DNA of 64,000 nucleotides. Source: Geodermatophilus sp. DSM 45219 (GTDB taxonomy: Bacteria > Actinomycetota > Actinomycetes > Mycobacteriales > Geodermatophilaceae). Shown one piece after another: positions 8,081-17,176 of this stretch; positions within the stretch are counted from its first letter, which is position 1, and every line of letters starts with the position of its first letter. Location: the NCBI RefSeq assembly GCF_900104025.1, contig NZ_FNIQ01000009.1, positions 62,001 to 126,000 of the forward strand, in the 5' to 3' direction. The position numbers and the translations under genes were made by a program. The notes beneath the pieces are model-generated. The model worked only from the letters and a program-made list of their open reading frames with translations, was not told the DNA's origin and did not search any database.

Positions 8081-8425
8081 GTGGGCTCCCTGACGTACCT
8101 GGCGCTGCTGGTCGGCTGCCTGGTGGTCACCGCGCCGCTGGAGCTGCTGCTGCGGGTGCGGGTGTACGCCCGCTGGCGGCGGCTGCTGGCCGCGGTGGCG
8201 CCGGAGTTCACCGTCTTCGTCGTCTGGGTGCTGTACGCGATCGCGCAGGGCCACTGGGACTACTCCGACGAGCTCACCCTCGGCGTCCGGCTGCCCGGGG
8301 GGATCCCGGTGGAGGAGGTGCTGTTCTTCCTCGTCGTGCCGCTGTGCTCGGTGCTGGCGCTGGAGGCGGTGCGCAGGGTGACGGGGTGGGACGCCGGCTA
8401 CCCGGCCGAGGAGGCCGACGCGTGA
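8081..8425 (+). CDS. crtYc: Lycopene cyclase subunit CrtYc
   Basis: 114-residue membrane protein with three hydrophobic segments (about 5-22, 39-57, 70-95) and the PVEEVLFF motif of the lycopene cyclase domain family. It pairs with the next gene product to form the two-part cyclase that closes the end rings of lycopene or a C50 derivative. GTG at 8081 gives the expected N terminus ([12 protein letters not shown]). The stop overlaps the next start by four bases (GTGA), so the two are translated together. Whether the ring is beta or epsilon cannot be read from the sequence. Confidence 0.88.
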   Translation: MGSLTYLALLVGCLVVTAPLELLLRVRVYARWRRLLAAVAPEFTVFVVWVLYAIAQGHWDYSDELTLGVRLPGGIPVEEVLFFLVVPLCSVLALEAVRRVTGWDAGYPAEEADA

Positions 8426-8769
8426 GCTACTCCACGATCGCGGTGCTCGCGGTGGTCGCCGTCCTCGTCGTCGACCTGGCCGTCTACCGCACCCGGATGG
8501 TGACGCGGCCGGTGTTCTGGGTGGCCTACGCGATCATCATCACGTTCCAGCTGCTGATGAACGGCGTGCTCACCGGACTGGAGGTCGTCACCTACGACCC
8601 GGACACGATCTGGGGCCCGCGGATCGCCTACGCGCCGGTCGAGGACCTGCTGTTCGGCTTCGCCATGGTGACCCTGACCCTGGCCAGCTGGGCGGCGGTC
8701 AACCGGCGGGCGAACACCGCCAGGCGCCGCGGCTTGGACACCCGCACGCGGCGGTCGAGCACCCGGTAG
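8422..8769 (+). CDS. crtYd: Lycopene cyclase subunit CrtYd
   Basis: 115-residue partner of CrtYc with three hydrophobic segments and the APVEDLLFGF motif of the same domain family. The GTG start overlaps the crtYc stop. The basic tail after about residue 95 (Arg-rich) is not typical of the core domain. Its last 142 bases lie antisense to the 3' end of crtB, so the two genes overlap tail to tail. Heterodimer with CrtYc is inferred from the family. Confidence 0.86.
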   Translation: MSYSTIAVLAVVAVLVVDLAVYRTRMVTRPVFWVAYAIIITFQLLMNGVLTGLEVVTYDPDTIWGPRIAYAPVEDLLFGFAMVTLTLASWAAVNRRANTARRRGLDTRTRRSSTR

Positions 8770-9581
8770 TCGGCGCGCTCGATCTCGGTGAGGATGCCGC
8801 CGTAGAGGTCGGTGGCCGCGCGCACGCAGTCGCGGGACTCCGGCGCGAGCATCGGCGTCCCGGGGGCGGCGTCGTCGTAGCGGCGGCGCACGATCGCGAC
8901 CATCTCCCGCATCAGCGCCGCGAACCGGGCGTCGTGGCGCTTCTCGGCGAGCTGCTCGCGGGTGACGCCGTGCGCGGCCATGACGTCGGCGGGCAGGTAG
9001 ACCCGGCCGCGGTCGACGTCCTCGGCGACGTCGCGCAGGAAGTTGGTCAGCTGGAACGCCTCGCCCAGCGCGATCGCGTGCGGTGCGGCCTCCTCCCGGG
9101 CCACGCCGGGGGCGGTGCCCAGCACCGGGAGCACCTGCAGCCCGATGACCGCCGCCGAGCCCCACGTGTAGCGGTCGAGGGCGTCCATGTCCGCGTAGCC
9201 GGTGACGTCGAGGTCGCTGGTCATCGCGGCGAGGAAGTCGACCAGGTGCTCGACGGGGATGGCGTACCGGCGGTAGGTGTGCACGGTCGCCAGCCGCACC
9301 GGGTCGTCCGACCAGCCGGCCTCCAGCTCGGTCAGCAACGCGCGCGACCAGTCGGCGAGGTCGCCGGCCGGGTCGGCGCCGGGGTGGTCGACCAGGTCGT
9401 CGGCGGTGCGGGCGGCGGCGTACAGCGCGTGCACCGCCGGGCGCCTGTCCGGGGTGAGCAGCCGGGTCGCCAGGTGGTAGCTCTTGCCGTGCTCGGCGTT
9501 GATCGCGGCACAGTGCCGATAGGCGGCGTCGAGCAGCGCCTGCCGCTCGGCCTGCGTCCGCGGGGGGTCGACGAGCGTCAT
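8628..9581 (-). CDS. crtB: Phytoene synthase
   Basis: 317-residue head-to-head prenyl transferase that condenses two geranylgeranyl diphosphates to phytoene. The first Asp-rich motif is in RTADDLVDH, the second in LTNFLRDVAEDVDRGRVYLP, both intact. ATG at 9581 overlaps the crtI stop by four bases (ATGA), so it is translated with crtI. The last 30 or so residues (Arg/Ser-rich, ending SSTGA) run into the opposite strand of crtYd and are probably a neutral extension. It is the last gene of the crtE-crtI-crtB operon. Confidence 0.93.
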   Translation of the reverse strand: MTLVDPPRTQAERQALLDAAYRHCAAINAEHGKSYHLATRLLTPDRRPAVHALYAAARTADDLVDHPGADPAGDLADWSRALLTELEAGWSDDPVRLATVHTYRRYAIPVEHLVDFLAAMTSDLDVTGYADMDALDRYTWGSAAVIGLQVLPVLGTAPGVAREEAAPHAIALGEAFQLTNFLRDVAEDVDRGRVYLPADVMAAHGVTREQLAEKRHDARFAALMREMVAIVRRRYDDAAPGTPMLAPESRDCVRAATDLYGGILTEIERADYRVLDRRVRVSKPRRLAVFARRLTAAQLARVRVTMAKPNSRSSTGA

Positions 9582-11062
9582 CCGGTGATCCTCTCGGCGG
9601 CCAACCGGCCGCTGATCACGACCATCGGCACCCCGACGCCGGGCTGCACCGACGAGCCGGCGAGGACGACGTTCTCCGGGCCGCGCCGGGGCAGCGTCGG
9701 CGTCCGGAAGGGGCCGGTCTGGCCGAAGGTGTGCGCGAGCGCGAACGGCGTCCCGGCGGCCATGCCCTGCGCCGCCCAGGTCTGCGGGGTGTCGAGGTGC
9801 TCGACCTCGATGGCGCCGGTGAGGCCGGTCCAGCCGCGGGCCTCCATCACGGCGAGCACCTCGTCGCGGTAGCGGGGGCCCAGCGTCGTCCAGTCCAGGT
9901 CGGGGTTGCCGCCGCTGTGCCGGTCGAGGTTGGGGGTCGGGGCGACGATGCTGAGCACCTGGCCGCCCTCGGGGGCGAGGCTGCGGTCGGTGCGCGAGGG
10001 CATGCTGACCAGCAGGCTCGGGTCGGTCATGGGCCGCCCGTCGCGGGTCAGCTCGGCGAACACCTCCCGCCACGCCTCGCCGAAGCTGATGGTGTGGTGC
10101 GCCTGGCCGGGCAGCTCGCTGCGCACGCCGACGTGCACGGCCACGCAGGACGGCGAGTAGACCGGCCGGCGCAGCCGCCGGAACCCGGGCACCAGCGTCT
10201 CCGGCCGGTCGACGGTGACGACGACGGCGTCGGCGGGCAGCCGATCGCCGTCGTCGAGCAGGACGCCGGTGACCCGGGACCCGCTGAGCTCCAGCTCCCG
10301 CACCCCGGCGTCGTAGCGCAGGGTCACCCCGGCGTCGGCGGCCGCGGCGGCCATCGCGCGGGGGACGGCGGCGATCCCGCCGACCGGGTGCCAGACGCCG
10401 GCGCCGATGTCGAGCTGGGCGATGACCGCGTAGGCGGCGATGGCGCGGTACGGGCTGACCCCGGCGTAGAGCGCCTGGAAGCTGAACAGCCGGCGCAGCC
10501 GCTCGTCGGTGAAGTGCCGCTCGACGTGCCGCGACAGCCGGCCGAAGCCGCCGCGGCGGGCCAGCTGCACCAGCTGGGGGCCGAGCAGGTCCAGCGGGGT
10601 GTCGAGGTTGCGGTCGATGAAGGTGGACAGCTGCAGCCGGTACAGCTCGGCCAGGTCTGCGAGGTAGCCGCGCAGCGCCGTGGCCTCGCCCGGCCCGCAC
10701 AGCGCCTCGACCTCGGCGGCGAACGCGTCGGGGTCGGCGTGCACGTCCAGGTGCGAGCCGTCGGCGAACTGGGCGCGGTAGGTCGTCTCCAGCGGGACCA
10801 TCGGGACCCGGTCCTCGAGCTTCTCGCCGACCGCGGCGAGGGTGTCGGCGACCAGCTCCGGGGCGGTGAACACCGACGGGCCGGTGTCGAGGGCGTAGCC
10901 GCGCTCCTCGATCCGGCCGGCGCGCCCGCCCGGACCGGAGCCGCGCTCGACGACGGTGACCTCGCGGCCGGCGCCCCGCAGCCGCAGCGCGGCCGACAGA
11001 CCGGCGAGGCCGGCGCCGACGACGACGACGCGGTCGGTGCGTCCGGGGACGGTGCGGACCAT
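9578..11062 (-). CDS. crtI: Phytoene desaturase
   Basis: 494-residue FAD enzyme that converts phytoene to lycopene in steps. The N-terminal Rossmann motif is VVVGAGLAGLSAALRL (residues about 12-27), followed by the ERG.GPGGRAG dinucleotide-binding signature. The C-terminal family motif, GSSVQPGVGVPMVVISG, lies near the end. Start ATG at 11062 shares one base with the crtE stop. The gene sits in the middle of a coupled crtE-crtI-crtB unit, which makes the core lycopene pathway. The number of desaturation steps cannot be read from sequence. Confidence 0.94.
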   Translation of the reverse strand: MVRTVPGRTDRVVVVGAGLAGLSAALRLRGAGREVTVVERGSGPGGRAGRIEERGYALDTGPSVFTAPELVADTLAAVGEKLEDRVPMVPLETTYRAQFADGSHLDVHADPDAFAAEVEALCGPGEATALRGYLADLAELYRLQLSTFIDRNLDTPLDLLGPQLVQLARRGGFGRLSRHVERHFTDERLRRLFSFQALYAGVSPYRAIAAYAVIAQLDIGAGVWHPVGGIAAVPRAMAAAAADAGVTLRYDAGVRELELSGSRVTGVLLDDGDRLPADAVVVTVDRPETLVPGFRRLRRPVYSPSCVAVHVGVRSELPGQAHHTISFGEAWREVFAELTRDGRPMTDPSLLVSMPSRTDRSLAPEGGQVLSIVAPTPNLDRHSGGNPDLDWTTLGPRYRDEVLAVMEARGWTGLTGAIEVEHLDTPQTWAAQGMAAGTPFALAHTFGQTGPFRTPTLPRRGPENVVLAGSSVQPGVGVPMVVISGRLAAERITG

Positions 11063-12189
11063 CAGGCGGTACGGGTGGTCGCGGCGACGGCCAGCGCGTC
11101 CAGCGCCGCCCGGGCGTCGGCGGCCAGCGGCGCCTCGGCGATGGCGGTGCGGGCCAGCGCGGTGCGCTCGGCGATCCGCTGCTCGACCTGTGCCCGGGCG
11201 CCGGTGGACTCCAGCAGGGCCCGCAGCGCGTCGAACTCGGCCGGCCCGGCGGTGGGGTCGCCCAGGGTCTCGGCGAGCAGCCGGCGCCCGTCGGCGTCCG
11301 CGGCCTCCTCGGCGAGGGCGACCAGCAGCGTCTGCTTGCCCTCGCGCAGGTCGTCGTCGGCGGACTTGCCGGTGACCGAGGGGTCGCCGAACACCCCGAG
11401 GACGTCGTCGCGCAGCTGGAACGCCTCGCCCAGCGGCAGGCCGATCGCGGTGTAGACCTCCGCGGCCCGCTCGCCGGCGCCGGCGATGGCCGCCCCCAGC
11501 TGCAGCGGGCGCTGCACGGTGTAGCCGGCGCTCTTGTAGCGGGCCACGGTGAGCGCGCCCTGGGCGCCCGGCAGGCCACCGGCGGCGCGCAGCAGGTCCA
11601 GGTACTGCCCGGCGGTGACCTCGGTGCGCATGGTGTCCCAGACCGCGCGGGCCCGGGTCAGCGCGGCGGTCGAGATGCCCGAGCAGCGCAGCAGCTCGTC
11701 GGACCAGACCAGCGCGAGGTCGCCGACGAGGATCGCCGCACCCACGCCGAACGCGTCGCCGTCCCCGGCCAGGGCGCCGTCCCCGTGCCGGGACGCGAAG
11801 CCGACGTGGGTGGCCGGGCGGCCGCGGCGGGTCAGCGCGCCGTCCATGACGTCGTCGTGCACGAGGGCGCTGGCGTGCACGAACTCCAGCGCGGCGACCG
11901 CCCGCAGCACGGCGGCGTCGGACTCGCCCGGGCCCTCGCCCCGCACGCCGCGCCAGCCCCAGTAGGCGAACAGCGGGCGCAGCCGCTTGCCGCCGTCGGC
12001 CAGTGCGCAGACCTCGTCGACCACCGGCGTCAGCGACTCGTCCATCGCGGCCAGGGTCCGCCGCTGGACCTCGAGGAACTCGGAGAGGGCGTCGGAGACC
12101 GCCGCGCGGACGCGGTCGAGCTCGGCCACGGCCGGCGGGGGAGCCGGGGTGCGGTCGGTGGTCTGGCGCTGCTGCGCCCCGGCGATCAC
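11062..12189 (-). CDS. crtE: Geranylgeranyl diphosphate synthase (polyprenyl synthetase)
   Basis: About 375-residue all-helical prenyl transferase supplying GGPP to CrtB. The first Asp-rich motif is VHDDVMDGA and the second is [11 protein letters not shown]; the lysine-Arg GGKRLRP block is also present. The start is uncertain: GTG at 12189 is favoured because GATACT lies six bases before it, while GTG at 12210 is in frame and possible. It is the first gene of the carotenoid operon and is divergent from metF, with about 170 bp between. The position next to metF and pknL matches idsA2 in mycobacteria, so it may also serve other prenyl pathways. Confidence 0.88.
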   Translation of the reverse strand: MIAGAQQRQTTDRTPAPPPAVAELDRVRAAVSDALSEFLEVQRRTLAAMDESLTPVVDEVCALADGGKRLRPLFAYWGWRGVRGEGPGESDAAVLRAVAALEFVHASALVHDDVMDGALTRRGRPATHVGFASRHGDGALAGDGDAFGVGAAILVGDLALVWSDELLRCSGISTAALTRARAVWDTMRTEVTAGQYLDLLRAAGGLPGAQGALTVARYKSAGYTVQRPLQLGAAIAGAGERAAEVYTAIGLPLGEAFQLRDDVLGVFGDPSVTGKSADDDLREGKQTLLVALAEEAADADGRRLLAETLGDPTAGPAEFDALRALLESTGARAQVEQRIAERTALARTAIAEAPLAADARAALDALAVAATTRTA

Positions 12190-12345
12190 GTCCCGAGTAT
12201 CGCGCGCCACCGGATGTGGCGCGGCCGGGCTGCGGCGGGAGTCGGTCAGGGCCAAGGACTCAGCCTCCTGGGGTGCGTGGGTGCAACGGTGCGGGGGTTC
12301 CTTCGCCGGCGGCCCGCCGCCCGGATGCAGTGCCGCCCCGATCCG

Positions 12346-12351
12346 TATCCT
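12346..12351 (+). promoter_or_regulatory. -10 element for a leaderless metF transcript
   Basis: TATCCT ends eight bases before the metF ATG at 12360, and there is no Shine-Dalgarno sequence. This fits a leaderless transcript. Confidence 0.5.
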
Positions 12352-12359
12352 CGCTGTCC

Positions 12360-13262
12360 ATGACACGGACCGTGCGTGAGCTGCTCGCCGGGGGCCGGCC
12401 GACGTGGTCCTTCGAGTTCTTCCCGCCGAAGAGCCCCGAGGGCGCCGCCCAGCTCTGGACCGCGCTGCGCGAGCTGGAGCGGCTGCAGCCCTCGTTCGTG
12501 TCGGTGACCTACGGCGCCGGCGGGTCGACGCGCGAGGGCACGGTGTCGGTCACCGAGCGCATCGCGACCGAGACGACGATGACCCCGCTGGCGCACCTGA
12601 CCGCCGTGGACCACAGCGTCGCCGAGCTCCGGAACGTGGTGAGCCGGCTGGCCGCCGCGGGGGTGCGCAACCTGCTGGCGCTGCGCGGTGACCCCCCCGG
12701 TGCCGACCCGCAGGCCGAGTGGGTGGCCCACCCCGAGGGGCTGCGGTACGCGGGGGAGCTGGTCGAGCTGATCCGCTCGATGGGCGACTTCTCCGTGGGC
12801 GTGGCGGCGTTCCCCGAGCGGCACCCGCGCTCGCCGGACTTCGACACCGACGTCGAGATGTTCGTGCGCAAGTGCCGCGCCGGGGCGGACTTCGCGATCA
12901 CCCAGATGTTCTTCCGCGCGGAGGACTACCTGCGGATGCGCGACCGGGTGGCCGGCACCGGCTGCGACGTGCCGATCATCGCCGGCGTCATGCCGGTGAC
13001 CAACGCCCGGCAGATCACCCGGATCGTGCAGCTGTCCGGCCAGGCCTTCCCCGAGCAGCTGGCCGCCCGGTTCGCCGAGCTGGACGGCGACGGCCCCGAG
13101 GAGAAGGCGGCGGTGCGGGCCTACGGCGTCGAGGTGGCCACCGAGCTGTGCCGGACGCTCCTCGCCGAGGGCGTCCCCGGCATCCACTTCATCACCATGA
13201 ACCGGTCGACGGCGACCCGCGAGGTCTACGCCAACCTGGCGGCGGTGGGCGCGCCTCACTGA
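12360..13262 (+). CDS. metF: Methylenetetrahydrofolate reductase
   Basis: 300-residue TIM-barrel flavoenzyme that reduces 5,10-methylene-THF to 5-methyl-THF for methionine synthesis. Family marks are the N-terminal [22 protein letters not shown], the FAD-binding LLALRGDPP, and FAITQMFF near the middle. Length is normal. ATG at 12360 lacks a ribosome site but has a -10 hexamer eight bases upstream, which suggests leaderless translation. Its last 7 bp overlap the end of the convergent gene at 13256. The metF-prenyl synthase pair resembles Rv2172c-Rv2173. Confidence 0.93.
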   Translation: MTRTVRELLAGGRPTWSFEFFPPKSPEGAAQLWTALRELERLQPSFVSVTYGAGGSTREGTVSVTERIATETTMTPLAHLTAVDHSVAELRNVVSRLAAAGVRNLLALRGDPPGADPQAEWVAHPEGLRYAGELVELIRSMGDFSVGVAAFPERHPRSPDFDTDVEMFVRKCRAGADFAITQMFFRAEDYLRMRDRVAGTGCDVPIIAGVMPVTNARQITRIVQLSGQAFPEQLAARFAELDGDGPEEKAAVRAYGVEVATELCRTLLAEGVPGIHFITMNRSTATREVYANLAAVGAPH

Positions 13263-13915
13263 GCCGGGTCGGCCGGCCGCCCGCCGGCCCGGGCCGACCG
13301 GGTGTCGGCGGCGAGCAGGGCCGCGGTCTCCGCCGCCGCCCGGCGCAGGCCCTCGCGCTCGGCGGCGTAGCCGCCGATCGTGCCGACGACCGGCAGGTTC
13401 GACAGCGCGCGGTGGTAGAGCCTGCCCTTGGGCCGGGCGTCGAGCGTGTCGTCGATGCGGCCGAGCAGCCGGGCGACCCGCCACACGGTGCGGGCGACGC
13501 CCCGGTCGTCCCTGTCGCCGAGCACCTCGTCGGCGTAGGCGCCGGGGGCCCGCGCCAGCAGCGGCCGCACCCGCTCGGGGGGCAGCTCGCGGTCCAGCAG
13601 CACCTGCGCGAGCAGCGCCACCCGCTCGGCCTCGTCCTCGACGCCGTACTCCGACGCCACCCCGCCGACCACGAGCGCCTGCACCGCGGAGCCGACGGTG
13701 TTCTGCAGCGGCAGCAGGTCGGCGAGCTTCCCGGCGAGGCGGGGGACGGCGCTGACGCCGGCGGCCACGCCGGTGACCCGGTCGGCCCACCAGCGGTCGC
13801 GCTCGGCCTGCGGCAGCTCCGGTGGGCGGCCCAGCCGGCGGACCAGCGGTGCCGTCAGCCGGTCGACCCGGCGGAGGACGTCGACGACGACCGCGTCACT
13901 GATGGGAGGCGCCAT
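13256..13915 (-). CDS. Conserved hypothetical protein
   Basis: 219-residue protein I do not recognise. It has a helical N terminus with RWWADRVTG, a glycine/alanine-rich amphipathic stretch (about 48-90: [21 protein letters not shown] followed by an apolar segment and a [13 protein letters not shown] helix) and a basic C terminus. The pattern of an apolar patch followed by an acidic helix is loosely like EcsC-family proteins, but I cannot confirm it. No signal peptide or clear transmembrane helix is seen. It is transcribed away from the coiled-coil gene's end, in the same direction, about 100 bp downstream, and overlaps metF tail to tail by 7 bp. Confidence 0.6.
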   Translation of the reverse strand: MAPPISDAVVVDVLRRVDRLTAPLVRRLGRPPELPQAERDRWWADRVTGVAAGVSAVPRLAGKLADLLPLQNTVGSAVQALVVGGVASEYGVEDEAERVALLAQVLLDRELPPERVRPLLARAPGAYADEVLGDRDDRGVARTVWRVARLLGRIDDTLDARPKGRLYHRALSNLPVVGTIGGYAAEREGLRRAAAETAALLAADTRSARAGGRPADPAQ

Positions 13916-14017
13916 GGACCCGCCCTACCCGGTGGAGCGGTTCCACCATGCCTCGGCTTCCCGGCTGATGTGCGGCTGCGGTGCACACCCGCCCGCGCCG
14001 TGCGCCAGGAGTGCACG

Positions 14018-14788
14018 TCACCCGCGCTGCTCGCGGGGCGGCTCCGGCGGCTCGGCCAGCGGCGCACGGGTGCGGGTCATCAGGTCGACCAGCTCGGTGA
14101 CCGCCGTCCGCACGGCCGCGATCTCCTCGGCCACGGCGGCGGGGCCGCCGTCCGCCGGGGCCGGCGCGTAGGCCGTCTCGACGGTGATGCCGTCGATCTC
14201 CGCGGCGCTGCGCTCCAGCCGCTCCAGGTCGGCCAGCTGGCGCAGCTCGGCGGACAGCAGCGCGGCCTGGTCGCGGTGCCGGATCAGCGCGTCGGCCCGC
14301 TCGCCCAGCCGCAGCGCCGCGGCCTCCAGCGCCGCGGACTGGCGGTCCCAGTACTCCGCGGCGGGCCCGGCCGGGCGCAGGCCGAGGGCGGCGCGGGCGT
14401 CCCGGATGCGCATCGCCAGGTCGACGATGCGGTCGACCTCGGCCTGCCCGTCGAAGGCCGCCCGGTTCGCCGCGAGGAACGGCGAGTGCCAGGCCGGCTC
14501 GCGCAGCGTCTCCGCCCAGGCGCGGGACGCCGCCGCGGCGACCCGGGCCTCGGTGGTGTCCCACGCGGCGAGCGCCGCCTCGGGCGGCAGCGCCGGCGGC
14601 TCCGCCTCGGTGGGCGGCGGGCGCCGTCGCAGCCGGGCGCGGGCGGCCCGGTCCAGGCGCAGGACGGCCTCCCGGAGCCGGGACCACCGCGGCACGGGCG
14701 CGCGCCGGGGCGACCGGACGACGACCAGCCGGCCGTCGGTGAGGTACCGGGACGGCCAGAGCGCCGCGCCGTCGTCCGCCGTCCCCAT
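14018..14788 (-). CDS. Hypothetical helical protein
   Basis: 256-residue protein of unknown function. After about 55 residues of basic, Pro/Arg-rich sequence it is almost wholly alpha-helical, with long Ala/Arg/Glu/Leu runs between about 75 and 250 that could form coiled coils. No enzyme motif, signal peptide or membrane segment is visible. ATG at 14788 is chosen because AGGAGG lies at good distance upstream; an earlier in-frame start would add only low-complexity sequence. It may be in an operon with the hypothetical gene downstream (gap about 100 bp). Confidence 0.6.
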   Translation of the reverse strand: MGTADDGAALWPSRYLTDGRLVVVRSPRRAPVPRWSRLREAVLRLDRAARARLRRRPPPTEAEPPALPPEAALAAWDTTEARVAAAASRAWAETLREPAWHSPFLAANRAAFDGQAEVDRIVDLAMRIRDARAALGLRPAGPAAEYWDRQSAALEAAALRLGERADALIRHRDQAALLSAELRQLADLERLERSAAEIDGITVETAYAPAPADGGPAAVAEEIAAVRTAVTELVDLMTRTRAPLAEPPEPPREQRG

Positions 14789-14973
14789 GGTCCTGCCCTC
14801 CTGCTGCGCTCGGTGACCGGCTGGTCGCCCCAGGGTGCCGGTCGCGGCCGCCGGAGCGCGCACCCGAGCCGGGGACCAGGGGCACGTGGGACGGGTGCCC
14901 GCGCGGGGTAGGCCCGGACGGACCACCATGACCCAGACAGCACACCGGTGCTGACCGACCGGAAGGACGTCCC

Positions 14974-16023
14974 GTGGCGGGTGGACTCGTAGCCCTGTTC
15001 GACGATGTGGCGGTGCTGGCGCGCGCCGCCGCCGCCTCGGTGGACGACATCGGGGCCGCTGCCGGACGGGCCAGCATGAAGGCTGCCGGCGTCGTGGTCG
15101 ACGACACCGCCGTCACCCCGCAGTACGTGCACGGCCTGGCCGCCGAGCGCGAGATCCCGATCATCCGGCGCATCGCCCTGGGCTCGCTGCGCAACAAGTT
15201 CGTGTTCATCCTGCCCGCGATCCTGCTGCTCAGCCAGTTCCTGCCCTGGCTGCTCACCCCGATCCTCATGATCGGCGGTGCCTACCTGTGCTACGAGGGC
15301 GCGGAGAAGGTGTGGCACAAGATCAGCGGCCACCACGAGTCCCACACATCCGTGGAGGAGGCGCTCCCGGACGAGAAGACCATCGTGTCCGGGGCCGTGC
15401 GCACCGACTTCATCCTGTCGGCCGAGATCATGGTGATCTCGCTCAACGAGGTGGCGAGCGAGGGCTTCTGGTCCCGGGCGATCATCCTCGCGGTCGTCGC
15501 GCTGGGCATCACCGTGCTGGTGTACGGCGTCGTCGGCGTCATCGTGAAGATGGACGACATCGGGCTGTCCCTGTCCCAGCGCCCCGGGAAGGGTGTGGCC
15601 CGGTTGGGTCGAGGCCTGGTGAAGGGGATGCCGAAGCTGCTCACCGCCCTGACCGTGGTCGGGACCGCCGCGATGCTCTGGGTCGGCGGCCACATCCTGC
15701 TGGTGGGCACCGACGAGCTGGGTTTCCACGTCCTGTACGACGCCCTGCACCACGTGGAGGAGGCGGTGGCAGCGGCCACCGGCGCCCTCGGCGGGGTCCT
15801 GGCCTGGCTCGTCGACACGCTGGCCAGCGCGCTCGTCGGGCTCCTCGTCGGCGGGCTGATCGTGCTGGTGCTGAGCCTCACGCTCCACCGCCGCAAGGCC
15901 CACGCCTCGGGTGGCACCGGCTCGCACGGGCCGGACCGGCACGTCGGCGGAACCGGGTCGCAGCAGCCGGACCGGTACGCCGGCGGGAGCGGGGCGCACC
16001 GGTCGGACCAGCACCCCGGCTGA
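14974..16023 (+). CDS. DUF808 family membrane protein (YedI-like)
   Basis: 349-residue inner-membrane protein of unknown function. The DUF808 hallmark N terminus is present: GLVALFDDVAVLARAAAASV and DDIGAAAGRASMKAAGVVVDD. Several hydrophobic segments follow (about 70-110, 155-190, 225-250, 275-310). The C terminus is a soluble tail of about 40 residues with three imperfect repeats of the form GGTGSxxPDRHV, rich in Gly, Ser, His and Arg, not expected for this family. GTG at 14974 has GGAAGGA upstream. It is flanked by unrelated genes, and its role is not known. Confidence 0.85.
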   Translation: MAGGLVALFDDVAVLARAAAASVDDIGAAAGRASMKAAGVVVDDTAVTPQYVHGLAAEREIPIIRRIALGSLRNKFVFILPAILLLSQFLPWLLTPILMIGGAYLCYEGAEKVWHKISGHHESHTSVEEALPDEKTIVSGAVRTDFILSAEIMVISLNEVASEGFWSRAIILAVVALGITVLVYGVVGVIVKMDDIGLSLSQRPGKGVARLGRGLVKGMPKLLTALTVVGTAAMLWVGGHILLVGTDELGFHVLYDALHHVEEAVAAATGALGGVLAWLVDTLASALVGLLVGGLIVLVLSLTLHRRKAHASGGTGSHGPDRHVGGTGSQQPDRYAGGSGAHRSDQHPG

Positions 16024-16050
16024 GCCCCGGGCCGGGGTGCTGGCCGCACG

Positions 16051-16056
16051 TACCGT
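16051..16056 (+). promoter_or_regulatory. -10 element for a leaderless transcript of the RseB/LolA-like operon
   Basis: TACCGT ends seven bases before the ATG at 16064, with no ribosome binding site in between. This is the same arrangement as at Rv2175c, metF, the 40388 gene and murE. Confidence 0.45.
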
Positions 16057-16063
16057 GGACCGC

Positions 16064-17176
16064 ATGGCGGCGCGCGGGCACGGGGCGCCCGCCCGCTGGG
16101 CCGCGGTGGGGCTGCTGGTGGCGGTGCTCGTCGCGCTGCCCTCGCTCGTCGCAGCGCTGCCGGCGGACGACGCCGACGTGCCCGCCGCGGAGCTGCGCGC
16201 CGCGGTGCTGGCCAGCGCGGACGTCGGCTTCTCCGGCTACGCGGTGTCGGCCGGCGGGCTGGCGCTGCCGGTCTCGGAGCGGCTGACCGACGTGGCCGAC
16301 CTGTTCAGCGACCGGACGCTCGTGCGGGTGTGGTGGCGCGGTCCGGCCGAGCACCGGGTCGACGTGGTCACCGCCGCGGGGGAGACCGGCGTGCACCGCG
16401 ACCCCGGTGGCACCTGGACGTGGGACTTCGAGTCCCGCACCGCCACCCGCGGCACCGCGGCCTCTCTCGCGCTGCCCACCCCGCCGGACCTGCTGCCCGC
16501 CGCGCTGGGCCGGCGGCTGCTGTCCGAGGCCGCCGACGGGGAGGTCACCCGCACCCGCACCGGCGCCCGGCGGGTGGCCGGCCGGGACGCGCTGGGCCTG
16601 CGGCTGGTGCCGGCCGAGCCCGCCGCGTCGGTGGGCCGGGTCGACGTGTGGGTCGACCCGGCCAGCGGCCTGCCGCTGCAGGTCGAGGTGTTCGCCGAGG
16701 GCGCGGACCGGCCCGCGCTGGACACCCGGTTCCTCGACCTCGACCTCGCCGTCCCCCCGGCCGAGGTGGTGGCCTTCGCCCCGCCACCGGACGCCACCCT
16801 GCTGACCGCGCCGGACACCGACGAGCTGATCGCCGACGCCGGGGAGCGGGCGCCGGACGTCGAGCTGCCGGGCGGGCTGGCCGGCCTGCCCCGGCGGACG
16901 TTCGGGGGCGTGCCCGACGCGGTCGGCGTCTACGGCCGCGGGGTGACGCTGCTGGCCGCCGCGCCGGTGCCGGGCCGGCTGGCCGGCGGGCTGCGCGAGG
17001 CGCTGACCGCGAGCCCGGACGCCGTCACCGACGAGCTGGGCACGCGGGTGGCCGCCGGCCCGCTCGGGCTGATGCTGGTCGAGCCCGCCGACGGCCCGGC
17101 CTACGTCCTCACCGGCACCGTCACCCTCGACGCGCTCGCCGATGCCGCCCGCCGGCTCTCCGGGGTGGTGGCGTGA
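16064..17176 (+). CDS. Secreted RseB/LolA-like lipid- or ligand-carrier domain protein
   Basis: 370-residue exported protein. An N-terminal hydrophobic segment (about 13-30) acts as a signal anchor. The rest looks like the half-barrel of the LolA/LppX/RseB superfamily: a stretch with WWRGPAEHRVDVVTAAGETGVHRD, WTWDFESRTATR and a VDVWVDPASGLPLQVEVF strand pair. In actinobacteria such proteins occur beside ABC transporters. It is the first gene of a tightly coupled operon: its TGA overlaps the ABC ATPase start (GTGA). It may present a lipid or peptide to the transporter, or regulate it (inference). No lipobox is seen. Confidence 0.7.
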   Translation: MAARGHGAPARWAAVGLLVAVLVALPSLVAALPADDADVPAAELRAAVLASADVGFSGYAVSAGGLALPVSERLTDVADLFSDRTLVRVWWRGPAEHRVDVVTAAGETGVHRDPGGTWTWDFESRTATRGTAASLALPTPPDLLPAALGRRLLSEAADGEVTRTRTGARRVAGRDALGLRLVPAEPAASVGRVDVWVDPASGLPLQVEVFAEGADRPALDTRFLDLDLAVPPAEVVAFAPPPDATLLTAPDTDELIADAGERAPDVELPGGLAGLPRRTFGGVPDAVGVYGRGVTLLAAAPVPGRLAGGLREALTASPDAVTDELGTRVAAGPLGLMLVEPADGPAYVLTGTVTLDALADAARRLSGVVA

